NCBI GenBank assembly: GCA_032128395.1
Contig: JAQBGV010000172.1
Span: forward strand, 1 to 10,824
Reading direction: 5' to 3'
Origin: JAQBGV01 sp032128395
Lineage (GTDB): Bacteria; Planctomycetota; UBA8108; UBA1146
Length of the DNA: 10,824 nucleotides
The notes under the pieces were generated by a model. It was not told the origin of the DNA. It searched no databases and saw nothing but the letters and a program-made list of their open reading frames with translations. Position numbers and translations under genes: made by a program. Each line of letters starts with the position of its first letter. The stretch's first letter is position 1. Of this stretch, positions 1 through 5,455 are shown one piece after another.

Positions 1-1
1 C

Positions 2-40
2 GACGTCGGCCCGCAGCCCCCGGACGAGGGCGGCAAATAG
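2..40 (+). CDS. Possible C-terminal end of an upstream gene (partial)
   Basis: Reading from base 2, the frame gives a short hydrophilic tail (DVGPQPPDEGGK) and then a TAG stop at 38-40, just before the palindromic repeat that begins at 43. A gene ending immediately before an intergenic repeat is a common arrangement, and that is the only support. Twelve codons are too few to identify a protein, and another frame is also open here, so the call is weak. Confidence 0.22.
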   Translation, partial: DVGPQPPDEGGK

Positions 41-42
41 GG

Positions 43-181
43 GGGACTGGCTCGCCGAAGGTGATGCCTGTCCCGGACGCTCGACGGTACTCCGACAGGT
101 TCCGAACCGGTGCCTTGTTGAAGATCAGTGGATCAGCGGGCGAACGTCCGGGACAGGCATCACCTTCGGCGAGCCAGTCCC
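43..181. repeat. REPIN-like inverted pair of palindromic repeats
   Basis: Two 41-bp arms, 43-83 and 141-181, are reverse complements of each other with one mismatch (base 80). They enclose about 57 bp that itself contains weaker complementary tracts (acagg near 95-99 and ccttgt near 113-118, around ggttc/gaacc). Each arm is also a hairpin. In the left arm, 45-72 pairs gac with gtc, then ggc with gcc, then tcgcc with ggtga around a GAA loop, with one T-T mismatch, one G-T pair and one bulged T. The first 30 bases (43-72) recur exactly at 4654-4683. A small hairpin repeat that occurs singly and as a face-to-face pair is the layout of REP/REPIN elements, which RAYT transposases are thought to mobilise. 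No RAYT gene lies in the window, so the class assignment is inference. Confidence 0.85.
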
Positions 182-187
182 ATCATG

Positions 188-219
188 CGAACACCCGAAC
201 ACCCGATCACCCGATCACC
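188..219. repeat. Four tandem copies of an 8-bp unit
   Basis: Four units follow one another without gaps: cgaacacc twice, then cgatcacc twice. They begin seven bases after the right REP-like arm. Together with the rest of 182-314 they form a non-coding stretch downstream of the five-lipoprotein operon. I see no gene or convincing T-tailed terminator in that stretch. Confidence 0.8.
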
Positions 220-314
220 CCCACTTTCTCCTTCGTCCTTGAACCACGTCGAGGATCGAAGAAGCCCGCGCAACGCAGCAGACGGCGCCTCATCGCAGCC
301 CGGGGGAGGCGAAG

Positions 315-881
315 TTACCAGCGGATGAGATCTAGGATCAGACCGGTGCCTGCGCCGAGGAGAATCCCCTTGTCTCGGTGGTCGGACTGGTGGCCGATGA
401 TGCCGCCGAGCGTACCGAAGAACAGCGTGTTCCCGATCGGCATCGGCTGCCACCGTCGCGTGACGACGACCGTTCGTCCCCCGGAGCTGTCCGCGTACGG
501 GGAATATTCGGGACCGACCGCAGTCCAGAAGCGCAGATCGGTGTCCAGTCGTGGGTCGAGCACCTGGAGCGGGCGTGCTCCGGGGATCCCCTTCAGCCGA
601 TGGTCGAATGGATCCCCCGGTGGTGCCGAAGGAGGAGCCGGGCCGCGCTCGGTGTCCGCGATCCCCTTCGGGAGGGGGAAGCGCATCTCGATATTCTCGG
701 CGCGCGCCTCTTCCGATATCTCTGCGAGGGGTTCCTGGGTGTAGTCGAACGTCACGTCGTCCGCGGGCTTCGGCGGAAGCGAGATGAGGGTCCTCTCCGG
801 CTCGGAGGCCACCTCGGGGGTCCCGCCGCAGCCGGCGATGAATGCGATCAGAAGGATCGGGAGAATTCGCCTCGTGGCCAT
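315..881 (-). CDS. Glycine-zipper lipoprotein, last gene of lipoprotein operon
   Basis: This gene encodes a 188-residue predicted lipoprotein of no family I can name. The N-terminus (MATRRILPILLIAFIAGC) is a classic short signal peptide ending in a good lipobox, I-A-G-C, with Cys18 as the lipidated residue. A Pro- and Glu-rich stretch follows (about residues 20-90). The C-terminal 40 residues are Gly-rich and hydrophobic (GTLGGIIG, then GILLGAGTG), the pattern of glycine-zipper segments that pack in or against membranes. The ATG at 881 is chosen because AAGGAG lies about 8 nt upstream and the signal peptide begins there; the open frame runs 87 codons further upstream but would bury the signal peptide. 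It starts 23 nt after the stop of the YcfL-like gene, so it is probably the last gene of the same transcript. The lipoprotein call is secure; the function is unknown. Confidence 0.85.
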   Translation of the reverse strand: MATRRILPILLIAFIAGCGGTPEVASEPERTLISLPPKPADDVTFDYTQEPLAEISEEARAENIEMRFPLPKGIADTERGPAPPSAPPGDPFDHRLKGIPGARPLQVLDPRLDTDLRFWTAVGPEYSPYADSSGGRTVVVTRRWQPMPIGNTLFFGTLGGIIGHQSDHRDKGILLGAGTGLILDLIRW

Positions 882-904
882 CGTACGACTCCTTCTCGAA
901 GCGG

Positions 905-1315
905 TCAGTGGATCTTTCCTCGCCGAACGTGCATCTGGTAGTCGACCGCGCCTTCGCGGAGCGAGGTCTTTCTGTAGTATACAGTGCTGTACTCCGGGAT
1001 GATCTCGTTCACCCACGGAGCGTCTGGCTCGAGCGCACTCCCGTCGACGTCGAAGAACATCGTCTGCAGCAAGATGTGCTGTTTGTCCGGTCCGATGTTC
1101 TGGATATTGGTCTGCGCAAGGAGCTGCCCCGCCTCGTTCCACTTCGGGTCTTTGGTCTCCCAGCGAAGCATGTCCCGAAGATCGGGATCGACTACGGTCA
1201 CGCGTTCATGTGCCGATCCCATCGCGCTGCAACCGGTGAGCCCGGCGGCGGCCAGGAGTACGAGGAACAAGTTCCTCTGTACGTTCTTCACGTCCCTCTT
1301 CACTGCACTCTTCAC
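905..1315 (-). CDS. YcfL-like (DUF1425) lipoprotein
   Basis: This gene encodes a small lipoprotein of 136 residues resembling YcfL (DUF1425/COG5633), a predicted periplasmic lipoprotein whose E. coli gene neighbours lpoB. The basic N-terminus is followed by a hydrophobic core and the lipobox L-T-G-C (Cys29). The mature part fits the YcfL pattern: an Asn-containing strand (QTNIQNIG), then the strand FFDVDGSAL, a conserved Trp (PWVNEIIP), and a final strand ending in an Arg (MHVRRG). The GTG at 1315 is preferred because AAAGGGG lies just upstream and because it overlaps the stop of the previous gene in a GTGA junction, typical of translational coupling. In-frame GTG codons lie slightly downstream. 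The family match is from remembered pattern, supported by the LpoB- and COG3014-like neighbours. Confidence 0.82.
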   Translation of the reverse strand: MKSAVKRDVKNVQRNLFLVLLAAAGLTGCSAMGSAHERVTVVDPDLRDMLRWETKDPKWNEAGQLLAQTNIQNIGPDKQHILLQTMFFDVDGSALEPDAPWVNEIIPEYSTVYYRKTSLREGAVDYQMHVRRGKIH

Positions 1316-2562
1316 GGTGAACCCCTTTCGGCCCCGGGGGAGTTCCCTGGGGCGTGCCCGAACCCGCGACGGGGTCCGGATCTGAAGTAGTATGCATTGA
1401 TCCCCTCCTCTCGGAAGGGGAGGTGGTGCCACGATTGCCGATACCCGGGGAGGTCTCCCCCTTCGGGCCCGCGGAAGCGCAGCGAAACGTCGTGGAGTCC
1501 CGGATCGACGTGACCGATCCACAAGTAGCTGTAGGCGGGGAGCAGGTGCCAGTGCCGGATGTCGGCTTCGGCCCGGGTCAGGGCGGAGAGGAGGAAGAGT
1601 CCCCCGGCGATCGCAATCCTCTTGTCGAAGTCCCCCGCGGACAAGTGTCTGAAGCTGTCCTGGTGGAGGGTGTCATGGAGGAGGATCCACCCCGCCACCG
1701 CCGTCGCATCCTTCAGCACCGCCTTCCCCTGGAGAATCCCGTCCATCCTTCGTCCCCCTCGGGTCGTCGCTTGGAACGCGACGTCGACTCCGAGCGTGGG
1801 CTCGACCTTCCCCCCTCCGATCTCGAGGTGGATGCCGGTCACCGGAACCTGCGGGATGGCGAAGGTCGCGACTTCTTCGTGCCGCCCCGTTCGGATCTTC
1901 TGGGGGCCCTCTCCGACATCGACGATGATCACCGTGTTCGCTCTGCGGAGTTGATCGGCATCGGCGAGTGCGCAGCCGGGGATCAGCCCGCGGACCTGCT
2001 CGAGATCGAGGCGAGCCAGATCGACCTTCCCGACTCGCAGCTGGAGCCAAGCCTCGAGGAGGAACAGCGCTGCGATGTCGCTGTTGTACTCCTCCTCCTG
2101 GCTCGCGCTGTCGGCGAGGATCCCTCGCTTCAGGGCGGCGCGCGCGTTGTCCTCGTCTCCGGTCGCGAGGAGCACGAGAGCGTTGTAGAGCGAATTCATC
2201 GCCGCCTCGTACGGATCGCCGAGGTAGATCTTGCTCCCCTCCGCGCCGACGAGCGCTCCGGTCTGGGCGGACGGGAACGACCCCATGATTCGACCCGCAT
2301 CGATGAACGCTTCGCGGGCGCGTCTGAGGTCTCCGCCGACCAGTGCGGCGGTCGCGAGCAGGTTCGCGTCGAGCGCCTCCCGCTTCGAGGGCTCCTCGAG
2401 GCGGGCCGCGTACTCTTCGATCGCACCGCGATCATCCCCGGAGAGGTACACCCGCTCCGCCCTGGTATCGACGGGCGAGGCGCAGCCGGCTCCGAGGAGT
2501 GAGATTGCCATCGATGCGACCAACGCCCGGTGGATCGTGGCGATGAGGGGCAAGGGCAACAC
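1312..2562 (-). CDS. COG3014-like TPR lipoprotein
   Basis: This gene encodes a 416-residue protein resembling COG3014, uncharacterised lipoproteins encoded beside LpoB and YcfL in several gammaproteobacteria. A signal peptide is followed by Cys27 (LLGAGC, a slightly atypical lipobox). Residues of about 35-190 are helical and TPR-like (GDDRGAIEEYAARL, GDLRRAREAF, GDEDNARAAL). The rest is strand-rich: VIIVDVGEGPQKI corresponds to the family's glycine-proline-lysine strand, and ADIRHWHLLPAYSYLW with VDPGLHDVSLRF matches its end region. The start is a GTG at 2562, four bases after the LpoB-like stop, with GGTAGGCGA just before it. An ATG 17 codons further in would cut the signal peptide short. 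The stop overlaps the YcfL-like start by four bases. TPR-like folds usually scaffold complexes, so it may hold the neighbouring lipoproteins together; that is inference. Confidence 0.85.
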   Translation of the reverse strand: MLPLPLIATIHRALVASMAISLLGAGCASPVDTRAERVYLSGDDRGAIEEYAARLEEPSKREALDANLLATAALVGGDLRRAREAFIDAGRIMGSFPSAQTGALVGAEGSKIYLGDPYEAAMNSLYNALVLLATGDEDNARAALKRGILADSASQEEEYNSDIAALFLLEAWLQLRVGKVDLARLDLEQVRGLIPGCALADADQLRRANTVIIVDVGEGPQKIRTGRHEEVATFAIPQVPVTGIHLEIGGGKVEPTLGVDVAFQATTRGGRRMDGILQGKAVLKDATAVAGWILLHDTLHQDSFRHLSAGDFDKRIAIAGGLFLLSALTRAEADIRHWHLLPAYSYLWIGHVDPGLHDVSLRFRGPEGGDLPGYRQSWHHLPFREEGINAYYFRSGPRRGFGHAPGNSPGAERGSP

Positions 2563-2566
2563 TCGC

Positions 2567-3166
2567 CTACCGATAGACCGTCCCCGTCTTGCCTTCCTTC
2601 TTCACCTCGTACTGCCGCTCCCACACGATAGTCGAGTCCTCGGTGTCGATCAGCTGGAACGTGTAGAGGATGTAGTCGGAACGCTTGCCGTCCCGTGCCT
2701 TCGCAATCCCGAGCAGCTCGCCGGTCAGAAAGAAGTCGGCGCCCTTGAGCTGCTTCTCGGAGCTCGCGGTGAAGACCCCCTCTCGCTTCGCGGCGCGTTC
2801 CTGCTCGATCGCATCGAGCCTCTCCCTCGCGAGGAACTTCACCCGCCCGGCGGTGTGCTCGTTGAGAAGTCCGCGGATCTTCACGATCAGGATGTCGGTG
2901 TCGATGTGGAACTGCGTGGAGTTCCGCACCGGCTCGAGCACGATCATCGGCGGGTTGACCGCCCGCGAGATCTCGGGGGTGGCCATGATCTGACGGGCCA
3001 TCTCATCCGCGATCGCGCGGACGTCGGACGAGTCGATCCCGGTCCCACCGACGGAATCATCTTCATCGGGATCGACCCGCTTCGACAGCGGGCTGCAACC
3101 CGGCGAGAGGAGGAGTACGAGGATGGCGGCGAGACACATCGCCGCGATGACTCTGGTCTGGGGCAT
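2567..3166 (-). CDS. LpoB-like outer-membrane lipoprotein
   Basis: This gene encodes a 199-residue protein that closely follows the LpoB pattern. In E. coli, LpoB is an outer-membrane lipoprotein that reaches through the periplasm to activate the peptidoglycan synthase PBP1b. The N-terminus is a signal peptide ending near Cys24 (SPGC, an unusual lipobox). An acidic linker (DPDEDDSVGG) is shorter than the long disordered linker of E. coli LpoB. The domain follows: ADEMARQIM, then PPMIVLEPVRNSTQFHID, then a helix with VKFLARERLDAIEQER, then GADFFLTGELLGI, YILYTFQLIDTEDSTIVWE and a basic tail. The ATG at 3166 has GGAAAGG about 9 nt upstream and overlaps the preceding stop by one base (TGATG). 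LpoB-type domains also occur outside gammaproteobacteria, where a PBP1b partner is not established, so the partner here is unknown. Confidence 0.87.
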   Translation of the reverse strand: MPQTRVIAAMCLAAILVLLLSPGCSPLSKRVDPDEDDSVGGTGIDSSDVRAIADEMARQIMATPEISRAVNPPMIVLEPVRNSTQFHIDTDILIVKIRGLLNEHTAGRVKFLARERLDAIEQERAAKREGVFTASSEKQLKGADFFLTGELLGIAKARDGKRSDYILYTFQLIDTEDSTIVWERQYEVKKEGKTGTVYR

Positions 3167-3783
3167 CAGTTCGGCCTTTCCGGAGGGAGCTCTCCACCTA
3201 CGCGGAGGGCTCGTTTGGATTCATCGAGAGTCGAGCTCTGCGCACTTTCGCTTTCCTCGGGAGCGGGGACCGATCCCGGGAGTGGCTCCCGTTCGAACGG
3301 TCCACCCAGCGCCATCACCCGCTCGACATCCCAGGGAGGGAGAGCGAACGCGCCGGTGACCACCTCCTCCCAGTTCAGGGTTCCAGGGGTCGGGGGGACG
3401 AGGCAGCGCCCACCCTTGAGGAGATGCGGCCCGTGGTCGCAGAGATTGTTGCAGTCTCGGTGGTCGCTGAGGGTCGTGATCCCGCGCGAGCGATAGTACG
3501 CCTCGAGGGTGTCGGCCGCCCAAGTGGTCAGGATTCCGTGCGCCTTGAAGTCGTGAAGGACCGCAAGAGAGGGATTGCAGAGGCACGTTCCGCCGAAAAC
3601 CCAAGGGATCGCCCCCTCGACGTGCCCGGTGAGATCATTGCAGTGGACCAAGGGAGCAGTCTCGGGTGGGGGGACAGTGCGGAAGGGGAGCTGTGGGCTC
3701 CCGCGCCAGCTCTCGTCGATCGGGGCTGCGCACCCGGAGGCGATGAGTGCTGCGAGGAGCAGCGCAGCGGCGGTTCGCAGCAT
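3166..3783 (-). CDS. Cys-rich lipoprotein of unknown function, first gene of operon
   Basis: I do not recognise this 205-residue protein. The ATG at 3783 gives a clean signal peptide (MLRTAAALLLAALIASGC, lipid Cys18), with GGAG upstream. The open frame extends 27 codons further to 3864, but that N-terminus is basic and not signal-like. The mature domain carries six further cysteines: Cys48 (VHCND), Cys67 and Cys69 (GTCLCNP), Cys111 and Cys115 (HRDCNNLCDHGPH), and Cys127 (GGRC). This even number, with His108, His117 and His120 nearby, could mean three disulfides in the periplasm or a metal site. The C-terminal 60 residues are Pro-, Glu- and Ser-rich and probably disordered. It heads the operon: its stop overlaps the LpoB-like start by one base. 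Lipoprotein status is likely; its role is unknown. Confidence 0.8.
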   Translation of the reverse strand: MLRTAAALLLAALIASGCAAPIDESWRGSPQLPFRTVPPPETAPLVHCNDLTGHVEGAIPWVFGGTCLCNPSLAVLHDFKAHGILTTWAADTLEAYYRSRGITTLSDHRDCNNLCDHGPHLLKGGRCLVPPTPGTLNWEEVVTGAFALPPWDVERVMALGGPFEREPLPGSVPAPEESESAQSSTLDESKRALRVGGELPPERPN

Positions 3784-3906
3784 CGAGGGGCTCCGATCGT
3801 GGGAACGCCGCGGGAACGCGAGGGCGCAGGGGAGGATTCTCTGCGGGTTGGGAAGAGCGGGCAAGGGATCGGAGGGGGATCCGTGGTTCTTGGGCTGCTT
3901 CGCAGT

Positions 3907-3958
3907 CCGTTGAAAAGGTGAAAGATCGATTCCTCGGACGGAATGACTCTTTCAACGG
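3907..3958. repeat. Long imperfect palindrome between divergent operons
   Basis: Bases 3907-3915 (ccgttgaaa) pair exactly with 3950-3958 (tttcaacgg). Further in, gaaaga and attcc on the left pair with tctttc and ggaat on the right around the loop tcggac; a bulge of about 7 nt on the left arises from a near-duplication of the tgaaa motif. The partial match continues outward (gcagt on the left, gcggc on the right). It lies in the 251-bp gap between the lipoprotein operon (start 3783, leftward) and thymidine kinase (start 4035, rightward), where I see no gene. It could be an operator for one or both promoters or a dispersed miniature element; cagtccgttgaaaa-type ends recall repeats in other GC-rich genomes. 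A weak -10-like TAGCAT lies at 3972-3977, but I cannot assign a promoter. Confidence 0.7.
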
Positions 3959-4034
3959 GCGGCCTAGGGCATAGCATTCAGAGGATCGGGACAGAGTCGT
4001 GGACGGGCCCGAAACCGGGAGGAACGAAACCAGA

Positions 4035-4631
4035 ATGCCGAAACTCTACTTTCGACATGGCACAGTGGGGAGCGCGAAGACCCTCAATCTCCTCGCGGTC
4101 GCCCACAACTACGAGCGGCAGGGGAAACGGGTCGCGGTGATGAAGCCCTGCTTCGACACCCGGTTCGGGACCGACCAGGTCACCTCTCGAGCGGGGCTCG
4201 CCCGGACCGCCCACCGCCTGATCGAGGACGACACGGAGCTCGACCCGGAGGAGTTCAAGGACTTCGACTGCGTGCTCGTCGATGAGGCGCAATTCCTCTC
4301 ACCTCGACACGTCGAGCAGCTCCGCGACATCACCCGGTCCTCCGCGTGCCCGGTGATCTGCTACGGTCTACGGACCGATTTCCGCACGGAGCTCTTCCCG
4401 GGGGCGCGCCGCCTCTTCGAGCTCGCCGACTCGATCGAGGAGATCAAGACCACCTGCGCGTTCTGCAACAAGAAGGCGATCTTCAATCTGAAGCTGATCG
4501 ACGGCCACGCCGACCTCGAGGGCCCGAGTGCGCAACTCGGCGCGGAGGAGACGTATCAACCGGTCTGCTTCGGGCACTATGTCGGGAAGCTCGATCGAGT
4601 AGGGGTGGCGGGGTTGGTCGAGCACGCGTAG
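4035..4631 (+). CDS. tdk: Thymidine kinase (type II)
   Basis: This gene encodes thymidine kinase, which phosphorylates thymidine with ATP to give dTMP in the cytosolic salvage pathway. The 198-residue length is normal for the bacterial type II (TK1-like) family. Residues 9-16 (GTVGSAKT) are the P-loop; Val11 and Gly12 vary from the usual G-x-M-N pattern, and Ala14 replaces the commoner Gly. VDEAQF (82-87) is the Walker B region with Glu84 as the likely catalytic base. VICYGLRTDFRTELFPG is the following conserved segment. Cys141, Cys144, Cys178 and His181 form the structural zinc site, and YQPVC lies in the thymidine-binding lasso. The ATG at 4035 is chosen because family members begin M-x-K-L-Y-F; GGGAGG at 4017-4022 is 12 nt away, a little far. 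An in-frame GTG at 3999 would add 12 residues. The gene stands alone, divergent from the lipoprotein operon. Confidence 0.95.
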   Translation: MPKLYFRHGTVGSAKTLNLLAVAHNYERQGKRVAVMKPCFDTRFGTDQVTSRAGLARTAHRLIEDDTELDPEEFKDFDCVLVDEAQFLSPRHVEQLRDITRSSACPVICYGLRTDFRTELFPGARRLFELADSIEEIKTTCAFCNKKAIFNLKLIDGHADLEGPSAQLGAEETYQPVCFGHYVGKLDRVGVAGLVEHA

Positions 4632-4646
4632 CGGCACGAGATCACG

Positions 4647-4692
4647 AGATGTTGGGACTGGCTCGCCGAAGGTGATGCCTGTCGCAGCATCT
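4647..4692. repeat. Solo copy of the REP-like palindrome with extended stem
   Basis: Bases 4654-4683 repeat 43-72 exactly (30 of 30), including the internal hairpin with its GAA loop. The flanks differ from the other copies yet still pair: 4647-4654 (agatgttg) is complementary to 4685-4692 (cagcatct) with one G-T pair, separated from the core stem by a single G-G mismatch. The result is a 46-base hairpin between the convergent thymidine kinase and DUF4920 genes. It could act as a two-way transcription barrier, though no T-tract follows on either strand. Confidence 0.85.
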
Positions 4693-4708
4693 GCCATCAG
4701 CGCCCATC

Positions 4709-4728
4709 GTCACCGAGCCACCGGTGAC
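4709..4728. terminator. GC-rich stem-loop in convergent gap
   Basis: A perfect 7-bp stem (gtcaccg / cggtgac) with a 6-base loop lies eight bases beyond the stop of the DUF4920 gene and 77 bases after the thymidine kinase stop. Its place between convergent genes suggests a shared terminator. No T-run follows in either direction, so an intrinsic terminator is not proven. Confidence 0.35.
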
Positions 4729-4736
4729 TCAGGGCA

Positions 4737-5315
4737 CTAGTCCGTCAGCCGGACCCCCGTCGCCATGAACCCCACCACCTTTTCAGATTTCGTGATGTCG
4801 GCCGGGTCCACGGCGCCGGACTCCGCTGCATAGTGGCGGAGGTCCTCGACCGAGACGGTCTGCTCGACGACCACGCCCTCGATCCACGCGGTTTTCCCCT
4901 CGCAGTCCTTCGGAACGAAGAACGAGTACTCGTGGAAGCGGACGCGGGCCTCTCGAGCGCCGTCGGTGACCATCATCCAACACCCTTTGTTCTTGCAGAC
5001 GTCGATCACTTCGGCACGGACGAGAACGGGGCGGGAGGCGAACGATAGAGGAGAGGTCATCACCTTCTGGAACTCGTCGACGTGGTCGAGGGTGATCCCC
5101 GCACCGAATTCGGGGCCCGCGGGGATCCGGATCACAGCCAGAGATTTCTCCGGGCCGGGGGCACCGGCGCGGTCGGTGGTCTGATTTGCGGGTCGACTGG
5201 TGGGCTCGGCCGGGTTGCCAGCCTTTCGGCTCTGGGATCCACAGCCGGCAAGAACAGCGAAGACAGCGATGGCAGCGATCACGGTGAAGCTCTCTTGGAG
5301 TCGGCAACACGGCAT
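4737..5315 (-). CDS. DUF4920-type lipoprotein with CxxxxCW motif
   Basis: This gene encodes a 192-residue lipoprotein that fits the DUF4920 family. The signal peptide ends in a canonical lipobox, L-A-G-C (Cys25), then a disordered linker rich in Pro, Thr, Ser and Ala runs to about residue 58. The domain has the family hallmark VIDVCKNKGCWMMV (Cys107, Cys112, Trp113), a third cysteine at 138 (KDCEGK), the strand RVRFHEYSFFVP and the segment AWIEGVVVEQTVSVEDLRHY. The paired cysteines may bind a metal or form a disulfide in the periplasm; DUF4920 has no established function that I know of. The ATG at 5315 has AAAGGA about 8 nt upstream. The gene diverges from the carboxypeptidase operon across a 140-bp GC-rich gap and converges on thymidine kinase. 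Confidence 0.85.
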   Translation of the reverse strand: MPCCRLQESFTVIAAIAVFAVLAGCGSQSRKAGNPAEPTSRPANQTTDRAGAPGPEKSLAVIRIPAGPEFGAGITLDHVDEFQKVMTSPLSFASRPVLVRAEVIDVCKNKGCWMMVTDGAREARVRFHEYSFFVPKDCEGKTAWIEGVVVEQTVSVEDLRHYAAESGAVDPADITKSEKVVGFMATGVRLTD

Positions 5316-5455
5316 GGCAGTTTCCTTTCGATCGGAGAGCGGGGCTCACGATGCGCCGGATTCGCCGCCTGGGCAAGATCCCTTCGGCTTCCTGCCCCGC
5401 CGGGTAGACTGGTCGCCCCCCGGGACGACGCCCCCGGGCTCGGAGGGAGTCGCTG

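Noticed and set aside
43..181. A CRISPR array or insertion-sequence end
   Set aside because: The copies face each other rather than repeating in the same direction with equal spacers, and no transposase gene or target duplication is seen.
61..744. A 227-codon plus-strand open frame starting inside the repeat pair
   Set aside because: It begins within a hairpin arm, reads through the 8-bp tandem array and then runs antisense to the glycine-zipper lipoprotein. The product is Arg- and Ser-rich without motifs.
1354..3496. Two long plus-strand open frames (382 and 421 codons)
   Set aside because: They are opposite the COG3014-, LpoB- and Cys-rich lipoprotein genes, which have signal peptides, ribosome sites and coupled junctions; the plus-strand products have none of these.
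5405..5410. TAGACT as a -10 box for the carboxypeptidase operon
   Set aside because: No reasonable -35 sequence lies 16-18 bases upstream, and a 4-of-6 match is expected by chance.
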